This document shows positions 16,901 to 23,694 of a DNA stretch of 32,852 nucleotides, in pieces (position 1 is the first letter of the stretch; every line of letters begins with the position of its first letter). The notes below the pieces were generated by a model that did not search any database, was not told where the DNA came from, and saw nothing but the letters and a program-made list of their open reading frames with translations. The stretch covers positions 1 to 32,852 of the forward strand of contig CAJBMJ010000442.1 of assembly GCA_903954045.1 (NCBI GenBank), in the 5' to 3' direction. Origin of the DNA: an uncultured beta proteobacterium (GTDB lineage Bacteria > Pseudomonadota > Gammaproteobacteria > Burkholderiales > Burkholderiaceae_C). A program made the translations under genes and the position numbers.

Positions 16901-17196
16901 CGCAAGCTCTCCCAGCACAACCCAAGTTCTACAAACTTATCAGCGGCAACTGGGTGGACTGGGCTAGCCGGGCTACCTTTGGTGCGAACACGGTGCAGTA
17001 CACCGTGCAAGACAACCAGGAGGGCGACAGCGATCCAGCCAACGGTGTGATCACAGACCCGGTGGCACTTGCAGCTCCTGCGGCGCTCACCAGCATCCCA
17101 ACCTTGAGCGAATGGGGTCTGATGCTGTTAGCGGGAATGATGTTGATGTTGGGGATGCGGCAGGCGCAGCGCAGAGTGGAGCGAGCATGCTCCTAG
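13951..17196 (+). CDS. Large IPTL-CTERM surface protein with Ig-like, beta-helix and DUF1566-like domains
   Basis: Predicted 1081-aa protein starting 15 bp after the previous stop, so probably co-transcribed. AGAGAGA lies upstream of the ATG at 13951. A signal peptide (to about residue 31, ...FIACA) is followed by an invasin-type Ig-like domain (about 33-128, PQSGQSVTFSG...TTDANGRASLAL), a beta-helix region with glycine-rich loops (about 138-520), a small GWGGACSGTGTC repeat, and a DUF1566/Lcl-like domain (about 590-750, ATGLVWEVKT...WRMPTVAELQGIV...YFWSGSP...VRLVRGG). Then come another GWGGACSGSASTC repeat, the shared GYSIASVTGCSG and choice-of-anchor U-like domains, and IPTLSEWG with helix and basic tail. 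DUF1566 modules occur in many secreted bacterial proteins, and some are lectin-like. The architecture suggests a surface adhesin; the ligand is unknown. Confidence 0.87.
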   Translation: MMTILSDRLPSWKSLVFAVVCLNASFIACAQNITAFSGGGQRAQVGTAFSNPFVAVVTNTSGVPQSGQSVTFSGSGLDTNYTYTATTDANGRASLALYANATAGAYTVTAILNGAHSAMATFGARQGTNASCTANISVTSGNDAGAGTLREAVNEVCAGGTIDLTPLTCGSTVTLASRLYLASDVTIKGPPSCGTPVTISGNNVTRQFFVQGGDVTLQDLTLANGRGAGGNASQAGAGAGMGGAIFQNGGHLRLVNVALNSNVAQGGGWDGGTGAPGGGGFGGDAVVLQTQEAYGTGANGGDLGGAGGTYPRWVCGDRNGGDGGGGAAGSLYCGGQADGGAGGFGGGGGSSSGGGTYYGGRGGFGGGGAAGNNAFQSSNGGWGANKGTGLPSGTGAAAGFGGAIFARRGLLDLSNVSFTSNAAYGGRSNPNSMYTQYYGQGKGGALFVYDGALVNASNVSYSGNIAADAGVAGIGESPAPYTFGSTCPGSDTVNLCGTVVIGGSVGSGHVLNLTVQGSGSGSVSSGVVALNEINCPGMCSKFGNGSVTLTATAADGSMFTGWGGACSGTGTCTVSLASADQAVTATFIPGFTRIGNDGNPTSSTTLGTGPTDWACTRDNATGLVWEVKTTSGLRSQTTTYTNYDSSYGTTAQINAATNSMGFANAVNDTALCGSAQWRMPTVAELQGIVKAGATNPAIDTTYFPNTPSSYFWSGSPSIMSYAWNVNFGDGVAASGGVRDSGSVAVRLVRGGQSFATSALDVTVTGGGAGSVTTGNINCTRSGGSTSGTCSEGRGTNSVVTLTATPVTGSTFAGWGGACSGSASTCSITMDAAKAVSASFNLNTYTVTPSAVTGGTISPSGAQTVSHGGTTSFTVSPSPGYSIASVTGCSGNLSGNTYTTGAITGACIVNATFSANTSVTGSTAGGSVTAAITGGTCAGFVTGSTQFAAGSNAPAGQAFPYGTFGFTATGCGSGSGSVTITLTYPQALPAQPKFYKLISGNWVDWASRATFGANTVQYTVQDNQEGDSDPANGVITDPVALAAPAALTSIPTLSEWGLMLLAGMMLMLGMRQAQRRVERACS
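16480..17170 (+). repeat. Duplicated 3' segment, copy 2 (copy 1 at 13210-13920)
   Basis: Matches copy 1 in the same frame and order. Long stretches, such as that around 16920-17010, are nearly identical at nucleotide level, including synonymous positions. This implies recent duplication or gene conversion. Confidence 0.85.
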
Positions 17197-17423
17197 CTCT
17201 GGATGGCATAAAGAACAGGTTTCAGGAAGCCAATAAATGTCGACTTTTTGGCGGCCAATCAACAGGTCGATAAGACGGAAATGGGTCGCCAGGAGCCTTC
17301 CAATCTGCACCCCCATTCCAGTTCTGCGCCCCCAACCTCCCTAAATTTCGCTGCTCAAAAAACAAGCACTCTTTCAGCCCACCCCGCCGCAACCCGCATA
17401 AACACTAGGGTTTGGTACCCCAC

Positions 17424-17450
17424 TTGACAAAGCGGGGGTCGATTTGTCAA
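17424..17450. promoter_or_regulatory. Putative operator, inverted repeat copy 1
   Basis: TTGACAAAGCG (17424-17434), five bases, CGATTTGTCAA (17440-17450): 10 of 11 positions pair. The same element with the same flanks (CAC before, TCTGGTT after) recurs at 19971-19997. It ends 30 bp before the ATG of the 669-aa gene. Confidence 0.75.
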
Positions 17451-17480
17451 TCTGGTTTCACACATAAAGGAACCATAGAC

Positions 17481-19490
17481 ATGACAAATAATCAAAACCC
17501 ACAGGGAACCAAAACCCAGACCCACACGGACCAATCAACTCCGTCAAACATCGCGGCGACCCAGCTTGCAACGGTTGCATCTACATCCGCCCGGCAATTG
17601 GACTTGAAACAACTCCAGACCTGGATGACCCGCGACTGCGCAGCCCAACTCCGTCAATTGGCAAAACACCAATGCGAGGTTCAGTTGGAATTCGTCGAAG
17701 ACACCGACACCTTAGAACCCATTCCAACCATTGGTATGGTGCACACGCCCAGCGCAGGCAAACCTAAGGACCCCCATCCAGCATTGGCACGCTGGCAAGT
17801 TCGCAGTGCCGTGTCGTACGTTGATGCCATCGACTCCATGGAAAAAGCCCAGGTCTTACTGCTCGATAGGTTGGAGCGCATGGTCCAGATTGCACCCGGC
17901 TTGGTGGCTTTCAGCAAGGTATTGGGCAAGTTGGACACTCAGAGCAAAGTCACTTGTGCCACAGCATTCATGCCCGACTTCAGCCCTGGTGTGATGGACC
18001 CCAGCGGAATGGAGCTGGTCTTGCAGCGTCTGGTACAAGAGCCGCTTGCCGATGATTTCGAAGGCAAGCGCTCCACACGCGAATGGATTTCCCTGGAAGA
18101 ATGGCTATCCGTTTGGATGAAGCTCTACCACAGGGAGTTGAAGTCCTTCAACCCTGTGGCAGGACGGCACTTTGTGGAACGTATCCGCAAGAACAGACCC
18201 GACCCCCAACAGCAGGCATTTCATTTCAAAGACAGGGATGCGACCTACAAGGGGACATGGAAATACTTCACCCGCAACAAGAAACCCATGGCCCAAGTCA
18301 AAGGCACAGTTCATGTTCCGATTGCCTGCCTGAACCCATGCAAGGATGAAGACCAGAATTTGAGCTTTTCAGGGCCAACCGTTGAACTGCACTTTGACGG
18401 GGTTGAATTTCTGTTTGACGTTGCTGCGTTCGGGTGGGACCAGACCCAGTGGAAGCCAGCCAGTATTGCTACCACCGACGCCGCTGGTGTTTTTGACTTG
18501 GATGACGACCAGTCCGACGCCAACCCCACCCCCGAGTTCAGTCCTGAAGATTTAGTCGAAGCCATTAATGCGCGCTTGTCAGCAGAACTGGCGGACGTAC
18601 TGGCAGATTTCCGGGCGGACGGATTGTGCGAAGTCTTGGCCATGCAAACGTCTCGCCCGTCCGGTTCACGGGGAAGGAATGCCGCAAATCAGTCAAATCT
18701 GGCGCTGGTCTTCTATGTGAACTCTGCTCAACCAGTCACTTACCACGCGGTGTACAAAGGTCCCGAATATCCCTGGGCAATGTGCCAGGTGATGGAGTCG
18801 GTGACATCCATGCAGGATTTTGAGCGTGCATTTGAATCAGTGGTTCACCGCTTACCCAAGATTCGCAGCAGTTTGCTGGGGCTCCAAAATCTGTTGGGCA
18901 GCATCGATAACTACGGCACCGCCTTGACGGTAGATGCTTTGTTGGAAAGTGCGGGTGGCTGGGTCGTCGATAACGGCGGGATGGGCTTGGTGGCGGGCAA
19001 ACATGTGCGAAGCAATTACGTTCGCATTTGGGACGATTGGACCCTACCCATCAGTGGCTCTACCGAGAACTACTTGGCACGTTGGTGCGATTCTGTAGCC
19101 ACCGTCAAGTTAGAGAGCACCCCAGAACCAGCTGGTGAGTTTTTGGACTATCTGGAATTCGACGAAGACGGCTCCTGGCTGTCGAAGTGGGCTGACAGAA
19201 CCATTCAGGGGACTTGGGCCTACGAGGTGACGCTCGATAAGCCGCATGTGGTTTTGAGCCACCGCCTGGAGTTTGGTCTGCCTTCTTTGGATATGGATGT
19301 TAGCCATCGTGTACCCCCGGTTGCCACCTGGCGAGTGAAAGCTCAGATGGTCATCGACGGTGTAACTTTGGTGGGCAGTGATGAAGCATTGACACTACGC
19401 ATGGTCGGCAATCTTCTACCCACTGCCGAACTGGACCGCAGCGTTTCATCCGGGATGGTGGAGGAGATTGAAGCGGAGATTTTTGGATAA
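17481..19490 (+). CDS. Uncharacterised 669-aa protein, first gene of an unknown three-gene module
   Basis: I do not recognise this family. The protein appears soluble and acidic, with no signal peptide or membrane segment. The N-terminal ~40 residues are Gln/Thr/Ser-rich and probably disordered. An Asp-rich linker (FDLDDDQSD) lies near residue 335. The C-terminal part is related to the 341-aa protein encoded at 20023: VTS-(M/I)-xxF...VV.RLP.IR..L..L...LG.IDN, then EP...EFL....D.DG.W, then a final W.....DG.TL stretch. AAGGA lies 9-10 nt before the ATG at 17481, which fixes the start; an in-frame start at 17412 would overlap the operator. The shared inverted-repeat operator and proximity to the integrase suggest an element-encoded function, such as maintenance, defence or control, but the sequence does not say which. 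Confidence 0.7.
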   Translation: MTNNQNPQGTKTQTHTDQSTPSNIAATQLATVASTSARQLDLKQLQTWMTRDCAAQLRQLAKHQCEVQLEFVEDTDTLEPIPTIGMVHTPSAGKPKDPHPALARWQVRSAVSYVDAIDSMEKAQVLLLDRLERMVQIAPGLVAFSKVLGKLDTQSKVTCATAFMPDFSPGVMDPSGMELVLQRLVQEPLADDFEGKRSTREWISLEEWLSVWMKLYHRELKSFNPVAGRHFVERIRKNRPDPQQQAFHFKDRDATYKGTWKYFTRNKKPMAQVKGTVHVPIACLNPCKDEDQNLSFSGPTVELHFDGVEFLFDVAAFGWDQTQWKPASIATTDAAGVFDLDDDQSDANPTPEFSPEDLVEAINARLSAELADVLADFRADGLCEVLAMQTSRPSGSRGRNAANQSNLALVFYVNSAQPVTYHAVYKGPEYPWAMCQVMESVTSMQDFERAFESVVHRLPKIRSSLLGLQNLLGSIDNYGTALTVDALLESAGGWVVDNGGMGLVAGKHVRSNYVRIWDDWTLPISGSTENYLARWCDSVATVKLESTPEPAGEFLDYLEFDEDGSWLSKWADRTIQGTWAYEVTLDKPHVVLSHRLEFGLPSLDMDVSHRVPPVATWRVKAQMVIDGVTLVGSDEALTLRMVGNLLPTAELDRSVSSGMVEEIEAEIFG

Positions 19491-19557
19491 AAATTCGGGA
19501 GTGGGTAGGAAACTTGCCCGCTTTCAGAAATCGCGCCCGGTGCGCAGAAAGGAAATC

Positions 19558-19926
19558 ATGGACATCGAGAACCCGATAACTGCCCTGTTGCTGTTTACAA
19601 CCATAGCTCAAACATCCCCCGATGCGGATGAAGTTCAGGAATATGCAGAACAGGCGCAAGTGATTATTGACACCTACAACCTCGATGAAGATGTCATTTC
19701 GTCAACCAGTGCGCTGTCAAAAAAGTTGATCGAACAGCACGAGAAAAAATTCTTCATTGAGGTCCATCTGGGTGACGGTTCAAAGGCGCTGGTTGGCTGC
19801 GACGACCAAGAGACCCTGAAAAACGGCTTGGTCAAGTTTCAAACTGAATACCCAGGGAGTGTTCAAATCAGTTTCCAGGAGGCGTACCCGTCGCTATGGA
19901 ATGCAATAGCGGAAGAACGAACCTAA
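19558..19926 (+). CDS. Uncharacterised 122-aa protein, middle gene of the module
   Basis: A small acidic protein with a helical N-terminal part (about 1-60) and a beta-type C-terminal part (FIEVHLGDGSKALVG, then VQISFQEAYPSLWNAI). No membrane segment or known domain is recognised. AAGGAA lies 6 nt before the ATG at 19558, which supports that start over the in-frame ATG at 19468, located inside the preceding gene. It starts 67 bp after that gene and has no inverted repeat of its own, so it is probably transcribed with it. It lies between two related genes and may interact with their products; this is inference. Confidence 0.65.
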   Translation: MDIENPITALLLFTTIAQTSPDADEVQEYAEQAQVIIDTYNLDEDVISSTSALSKKLIEQHEKKFFIEVHLGDGSKALVGCDDQETLKNGLVKFQTEYPGSVQISFQEAYPSLWNAIAEERT

Positions 19927-19970
19927 ACCGGATAGCGTCCCCAAGAATAGGCGTGGCACCCGCCCATCAC

Positions 19971-19997
19971 TTGACAAATCGCATCCCGATTTGTCAA
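19971..19997. promoter_or_regulatory. Putative operator, inverted repeat copy 2
   Basis: TTGACAAATCG (19971-19981), five bases, CGATTTGTCAA (19987-19997): a perfect 11-bp inverted repeat. It ends 25 bp before the ATG at 20023. Conservation of arms, spacer length and flanks with copy 1 points to one DNA-binding protein acting on both promoters. Confidence 0.78.
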
Positions 19998-20022
19998 TCT
20001 GGTTGGACAAGGGAGAAATCAC

Positions 20023-21048
20023 ATGCCAGCTATCAGTTCCAACAATAGACCAACCAGCCAAACCAATCCGCCTGTAAACACCCGCATATCTCAAATGCCC
20101 ATGGGCACTGCCAGAGACCCCTACATTGAAGCCCTGGATGCCCACATGCATGCCCAGTTCGCAAGCGCTGTAGGCGCATTTGAAGACGATGGGCATTGCC
20201 AGATACGTGTCATCGGATTGCATGCCTACGAAGGGGCGCCATGGTCACCTGGCTTGCTCATGAATTACCGATTGCCCAGTGGTCCCGTACCCGACGATGG
20301 ACCCCACTATTACAGACAGTGGGCGTTCCGGCTGGATTTGACGGATGTAACGTCCATCGGGCTGTTTCCTTCGGCCATGGCGATGGTCGTTCCCAGGCTG
20401 CCCAGCATTCGGCAAACTTTGATTGCCTTGCACCAAACCCTTGGATATATCGACAACCTTTACAACGAGGAAGCCTTCGAATCCCAAATCCGGGAGGATT
20501 ACCCCACGTTGACTGACGACTCTGGGCTCCAGTTTCTGTTGTGTCCGGTCAATGATGCCACCCAAGACCACACGCGATTGATACCGACCGACCCTGTGAC
20601 CGATGGGGGCATGGAAGATTGGATGTCGGACTGGTGCGTCTTTGCCCAGCATATGAAGACACAGGGCGAACCGGTACTGACGAGGGAATTTTTGGCATCA
20701 ATCCAACTGGCAGATACGGACGGCAACTGGTTCAGTGCCTATGGCAAGGAGATGCGTTTTATCCGACCACACCTGGAAGCACTGCCGGGTGGTCCTGTGC
20801 TGGTGATGGAGATGCAGACCAACCACTATTTGCCAATCTTCGACCTGGCGAGTCGGTTTCAGGAACGTGGGGGCATGTGGCCCCGCTTGGGACTCAAATT
20901 TGCGGATGCCGGGACGTTGGGGATGGAGCCGGGCTTATTTATGGCAGGGGTGAACATGGGGTGCAATCCGTTGCTGGTGAGTGCAAGACGGGACGCCGAG
21001 ATGGTCGCGGCCGCCACTGGGATTGGCGGGGATGTGTTTTGTGAGTGA
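20023..21048 (+). CDS. Uncharacterised 341-aa protein, paralogue of the 669-aa protein
   Basis: The family is not recognised. The protein is soluble, with a disordered N-terminus (about 1-30) and no signal peptide. It aligns by eye with the C-terminal half of the 669-aa protein: VTSIGLF...VVPRLPSIR..L..L...LGYIDN (about 107-147), then WMSDWC...EPVLTREFL...DTDGNW (about 200-238), then W...L.F.DAGTL (about 285-302). GGGAG upstream of the ATG at 20023 supports the start. It is controlled by the same inverted repeat as its paralogue. It is followed by the convergent integrase gene, with about 110 bp between the stops. Confidence 0.7.
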   Translation: MPAISSNNRPTSQTNPPVNTRISQMPMGTARDPYIEALDAHMHAQFASAVGAFEDDGHCQIRVIGLHAYEGAPWSPGLLMNYRLPSGPVPDDGPHYYRQWAFRLDLTDVTSIGLFPSAMAMVVPRLPSIRQTLIALHQTLGYIDNLYNEEAFESQIREDYPTLTDDSGLQFLLCPVNDATQDHTRLIPTDPVTDGGMEDWMSDWCVFAQHMKTQGEPVLTREFLASIQLADTDGNWFSAYGKEMRFIRPHLEALPGGPVLVMEMQTNHYLPIFDLASRFQERGGMWPRLGLKFADAGTLGMEPGLFMAGVNMGCNPLLVSARRDAEMVAAATGIGGDVFCE

Positions 21049-21159
21049 GTCAATGGCTCTTTCGAGCACATCGGGAGCCTTTCATTGGAGGAACTTGCAT
21101 CGGACCTCATTCGCACCGGCATTATCTGGAGGAATCCCAGATGCAGGTGTCTTCATACC

Positions 21160-22494
21160 TTAACGGAAAGCTTCATCAACAGAGGGGAGGGTGCGAACTT
21201 CCTCCACGAACTTTTTTGCGTCGGCAAGTCCTAGTACCTTGGTCAATGCGCTGATGCCCCGGTGCCGTACAGATCCGGAGTGCTCCACGAGCAGGGCATA
21301 GAGCTCTTCAACCTGGACGTCGAAATAGCGTCTATTCAGAACATCCAGACTCTTGTGGCCGGTTAGGCGACTTAACTCCATCGGGTTGTTGACCTTCTTG
21401 GAAAGATCCTTGGTGGCAATTTTTCTCAATGAGTGGAAAGTCAGTTTTTTAATTGGGGGGTCAGCTTTGGCACATGCAATAGAAAACGCACCTGTGACAG
21501 AGTTGATAGTGTTGGAAAAAATGAGCCCAGATTTCGTGGGGCTTGCTTCATAGAGCGGACGCAGTATGTCTTGCATCTCCGGTGTAAGAGGCACGGCACG
21601 GCCCAGGGATTGGGTCACACTTTTCGTGTGATCGTTTTTTTCTCGGGGCAGGGTAAGGATATTGTTGGCCCAGTCGATATCCTCCCAGCGCATACCGCCT
21701 GATTGTTCGCCGGTTATCTTGTCCTTTGCGCCTTGAACGATTTCGCTTCGACGAAAAGCCATCGCTAATGACAGCTTAACGATAGGAATCATCCAGGGAG
21801 AGTGCGCCTGGAGGGCTGCGATCAGGCGCTCGTACTCATTTCCAGACCATGACCGCTGCACATTGTTCTTGGGTTTGGGTAAGGAAATCCCGCTGGGTGG
21901 GTTGTCTACGGGATAAAGCCATTCATTGGCGGCATGGGAGTACAACGAGGTCAGAACGGTGAAGTAGTTGCGTACCGACGAAGCGGAATATTTTTCTTCC
22001 AGCAGCTTGTCTCGAAGTAGGATGTAGTCCTTCTTTTTCAGGTCGCGAAGTAGCTTGTTTTCTCCCAGCCACTCCGACAAATGATTCACCCGGTGTCCGA
22101 CCTCTCTAAACGAACTCTTTCCGGCGTAATGTTGGCCATGAAAACGCTTGAGTGCCTGTTTGATCGTGATGGTTTCGTATTCGGCAACAAAGCCACCGTG
22201 CTTGGTGCGAATTTTCTTGATTTCTTCCTCTTGAGACTTCGCCCAAGCATTTGCATTGTCAAGGGTGTCATGCGTGGCGGTTCTGACAACCAGATTTCCA
22301 TCGGCGTCTGACAACTTGATTTGCACCTCGAATGCTGTTTCCAGTTGCCTGAGGGCATTTTTCGGAAGGTTATGTGGGTCTGCATGCCCCTGACTGGCCA
22401 GGTAGGCAAGCGCTTTGGATTTGAGTCGGAACTTTTGCTCTGCCTGACCTTTTAGCTTGACTTGCCAGGGTGATCGGTTTGTGATGTTCGCCAT
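21160..22494 (-). CDS. int: Tyrosine recombinase (phage-type integrase) of the island
   Basis: Predicted 444-aa site-specific recombinase. The catalytic domain shows R248 (MAFRRSE), H354 and R357 (FHSLRK), H380 (LTGHKS) and the nucleophile Y390 (RRYFDV). The N-terminal ~200 residues would be the arm- and core-binding domains, including a SAM-like part around 110-195. It reads leftward, starting 200 bp inside the right boundary, beside the tRNA-Leu fragment that it presumably uses as target. It would integrate and, with a directionality factor, excise the element. The start at 22494 (MANITNRSPW) has AAGG ten bases upstream; the frame is open to 22518. No excisionase gene was recognised. It appears intact. 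Confidence 0.93.
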   Translation of the reverse strand: MANITNRSPWQVKLKGQAEQKFRLKSKALAYLASQGHADPHNLPKNALRQLETAFEVQIKLSDADGNLVVRTATHDTLDNANAWAKSQEEEIKKIRTKHGGFVAEYETITIKQALKRFHGQHYAGKSSFREVGHRVNHLSEWLGENKLLRDLKKKDYILLRDKLLEEKYSASSVRNYFTVLTSLYSHAANEWLYPVDNPPSGISLPKPKNNVQRSWSGNEYERLIAALQAHSPWMIPIVKLSLAMAFRRSEIVQGAKDKITGEQSGGMRWEDIDWANNILTLPREKNDHTKSVTQSLGRAVPLTPEMQDILRPLYEASPTKSGLIFSNTINSVTGAFSIACAKADPPIKKLTFHSLRKIATKDLSKKVNNPMELSRLTGHKSLDVLNRRYFDVQVEELYALLVEHSGSVRHRGISALTKVLGLADAKKFVEEVRTLPSVDEAFR

Positions 22495-22567
22495 GTCACA
22501 CATGCCTTCATGCAACACCCCGCCAAATTGAATTCGCGATGCTCACCGGAGGGCGGTATCTCCATTT

Positions 22568-22581
22568 CGAAAAATTTTTCG
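22568..22581. repeat. 14-bp palindrome CGAAAAATTTTTCG upstream of the integrase
   Basis: A perfect AT-rich palindrome 75 bp upstream of the integrase start, between it and the attachment site. It could be a regulator or bending-protein site. Confidence 0.5.
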
Positions 22582-22597
22582 TTTGACATTGTGACCG

Positions 22598-22621
22598 AGT
22601 TTGGGAAATAGTTTGGGAAAG
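22598..22621. repeat. Tandem 12-bp direct repeat AGTTTGGGAAA(T/G), candidate integrase arm sites
   Basis: AGTTTGGGAAAT (22598-22609) is followed directly by AGTTTGGGAAAG (22610-22621), about 70 bp from the attachment core. Short direct repeats in this position are typical of integrase or excisionase arm-type binding sites. Confidence 0.5.
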
Positions 22622-22693
22622 GTTAAAAATCACTATGAAAATTTCCAGTTTCTCCAATGAAAACGCAATTTTTATTTATGGAACAAATTTGGG

Positions 22694-22748
22694 TTTAGGT
22701 CCTGTCGGTAGCAATACTGTGCTGGTTCGAGTCCAGTCGGTCGCACCA
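22694..22748 (+). repeat. attR: 3' half of a tRNA-Leu(UAG) gene
   Basis: From the anticodon loop onward the sequence folds as a class II tRNA: loop TTTAGGT with anticodon UAG (22694-22700), 3' anticodon strand CCTGT, long variable arm CGGTA-GCAA-TACTG (22706-22719), T-arm GCTGG-TTCGAGT-CCAGT (22721-22737), acceptor strand CGGTCGC, A, CCA (to 22748). The bases before 22694 do not pair with the anticodon strand, so the tRNA identity ends exactly there and this is not a functional gene. It marks the right junction of the island; the intact tRNA should lie at the left junction, outside the window. Confidence 0.88.
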
Positions 22749-22758
22749 CCCTGAAATG

Positions 22759-22796
22759 GCTGAAACCCCAATGAAATCAAAGGTTTCGGCCTTTTT
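22759..22796 (+). terminator. Intrinsic terminator of the original tRNA-Leu gene
   Basis: GCTGAAACC (22759-22767) pairs with GGTTTCGGC (22782-22790) with one G-T wobble, followed by CTTTTT. It sits 10 bp after the CCA and probably belonged to the tRNA before integration. Confidence 0.75.
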
Positions 22797-22891
22797 CAGT
22801 ACCCAAGCTTGATTTCCAGCGCCAGCAAGGCTATTCTTGAGCCGGGCGAATGCCTCGCGCAATGAAAGCGTGCCCTGCACTCAGGGACTAA

Positions 22892-22914
22892 CCCGGCCTT
22901 ACCGCCGGGTTTTT
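22892..22914 (+). terminator. Intrinsic terminator CCCGGC-N6-GCCGGG-T5
   Basis: A perfect 6-bp GC stem (22892-22897 with 22904-22909) followed by five T on the plus strand. No plus-strand gene ends just upstream. The 90 bp between the two terminators show no gene. Confidence 0.7.
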
Positions 22915-22925
22915 CGTTTGTATCC

Positions 22926-23348
22926 TCATTCGCTAGTTGGATTGATGTCGCAACCCTCAATGCGTCTGACAAATTGAGGCCAAAGTCTCCAAAGTACAAC
23001 GGAAACCACCAAACCGGAAACAGTGTCAACCAGCCAATCAGTGATTGCCGCAGTTCGGTAAGGGAAGAAACTTTGGACGTATTCATCCAGAGCACCCATT
23101 GCCGCAACCGTTAGGATCGCAGTGAATGCACGCCTGGACGCCGCCCCAAAAGTGCCCACAAAAATCAGTGTGCTGATGACTGCGTAGGCAACCGAGTGCA
23201 AAACCAAGCCGGTCGCATAGTTGGCAATGTCCTGCCTAGCTCCGGGAATTGAGCCCACTGCCAAGATGAGCAGGTAAAAAAATATTCCTGCCCTGAAGCA
23301 AAAATGCTGAAAACCAGGGGAAATCAATGCTTTCGGCGAGATTCGCAT
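22926..23348 (-). CDS. VanZ-like membrane protein
   Basis: Predicted 140-aa protein with about four hydrophobic segments (near residues 18-36, 46-66, 72-90 and 108-122). It carries the VanZ-family signature around residues 85-115: DEYVQSFFPYRTAAITDWLVDTVSG, equivalent to the family's DE..Q.F.P.R....D...N..G pattern. VanZ was named for low-level teicoplanin resistance, but most members are uncharacterised inner-membrane proteins, and resistance should not be assumed here. It is the first gene on the chromosomal side of the island junction and reads toward it. No clear ribosome-binding site precedes the ATG at 23348. Confidence 0.8.
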   Translation of the reverse strand: MRISPKALISPGFQHFCFRAGIFFYLLILAVGSIPGARQDIANYATGLVLHSVAYAVISTLIFVGTFGAASRRAFTAILTVAAMGALDEYVQSFFPYRTAAITDWLVDTVSGLVVSVVLWRLWPQFVRRIEGCDINPTSE

Positions 23349-23412
23349 GGGTGCTTGGTAGGTACAAAACCCTGTACTGCAGTCTGTAAACAGTCTGTAT
23401 CAGCCAATAATG

Positions 23413-23447
23413 AAAAAACCCCGCTATATATTCAATAGCAGGGTTTT
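23413..23447 (-). terminator. Intrinsic terminator of tRNA-His
   Basis: On the minus strand CCCTGCTA pairs with TAGCGGGG (one wobble) across a 9-nt loop, followed by six T. It begins about 15 bp after the tRNA 3' end. The plus-strand side also ends in T4, so it may work both ways. Confidence 0.8.
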
Positions 23448-23458
23448 CAATGTTTACT

Positions 23459-23535
23459 TGGGGTGGCTGATGGGGCTCGAACCCACGACAACAGGAATCA
23501 CAATCCTGGACTCTACCAACTGAGCTACAGCCACC
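23459..23535 (-). tRNA. tRNA-His(GUG)
   Basis: A 77-nt cloverleaf. It starts with the extra G-1, which pairs with C73. The acceptor strands are GTGGCTG and CAGCCAC, the D-arm contains AGCTCAGTTGGTAGAG, and the anticodon loop is TTGTGAT with GTG. The T-arm is GTGGG-TTCGAGC-CCCAT, and CCA is encoded. Closely resembles the E. coli tRNA-His. Confidence 0.96.
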
Positions 23536-23598
23536 GTAGCACAAATTATATCGCAAGCAACTTTGCGCCGTCCCAAAGCAGCCAGGTCATTGGACTAT

Positions 23599-23629
23599 TT
23601 GACTGAGCGATACAGGAATAGGTTAAAAT
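23599..23629 (+). promoter_or_regulatory. Probable sigma-70 promoter of rpmE2
   Basis: TTGACT (23599-23604) and TAAAAT (23624-23629) with a 19-bp spacer, or TTAAAA with 18 bp. It lies about 65 bp before the start codon. Confidence 0.5.
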
Positions 23630-23694
23630 CGCGGGCTTAGCGAAAAGTACATTAGATTGGCTAATGCGGCTGACGCGCCTGATTGAGAAGATAT

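Noticed and set aside
15181-17010. 609-codon open frame on the minus strand
   Set aside because: It is antisense to the 13951 surface gene. Its length is explained by GC-rich, codon-biased sequence; the product is Arg/Gly/Ala-rich with no domain and has no ribosome-binding site.
17424-17450. TTGACA in the inverted repeat as a simple -35 box
   Set aside because: No good -10 lies 16-18 bp downstream in either copy. The conserved symmetrical arms fit a protein-binding site better.
22694-22748. A functional tRNA gene
   Set aside because: The 5' half (acceptor, D-arm and 5' anticodon strand) is missing, and the upstream bases do not pair.
22695-22880. 61-codon minus-strand frame over the tRNA-Leu fragment
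   Set aside because: It overlaps the attachment site and a terminator; frames of this kind are common artefacts over tRNA 3' ends.
22926-23348. Vancomycin or teicoplanin resistance by the VanZ-like gene
   Set aside because: No other van genes are present, and most VanZ-like proteins have no shown link to resistance.
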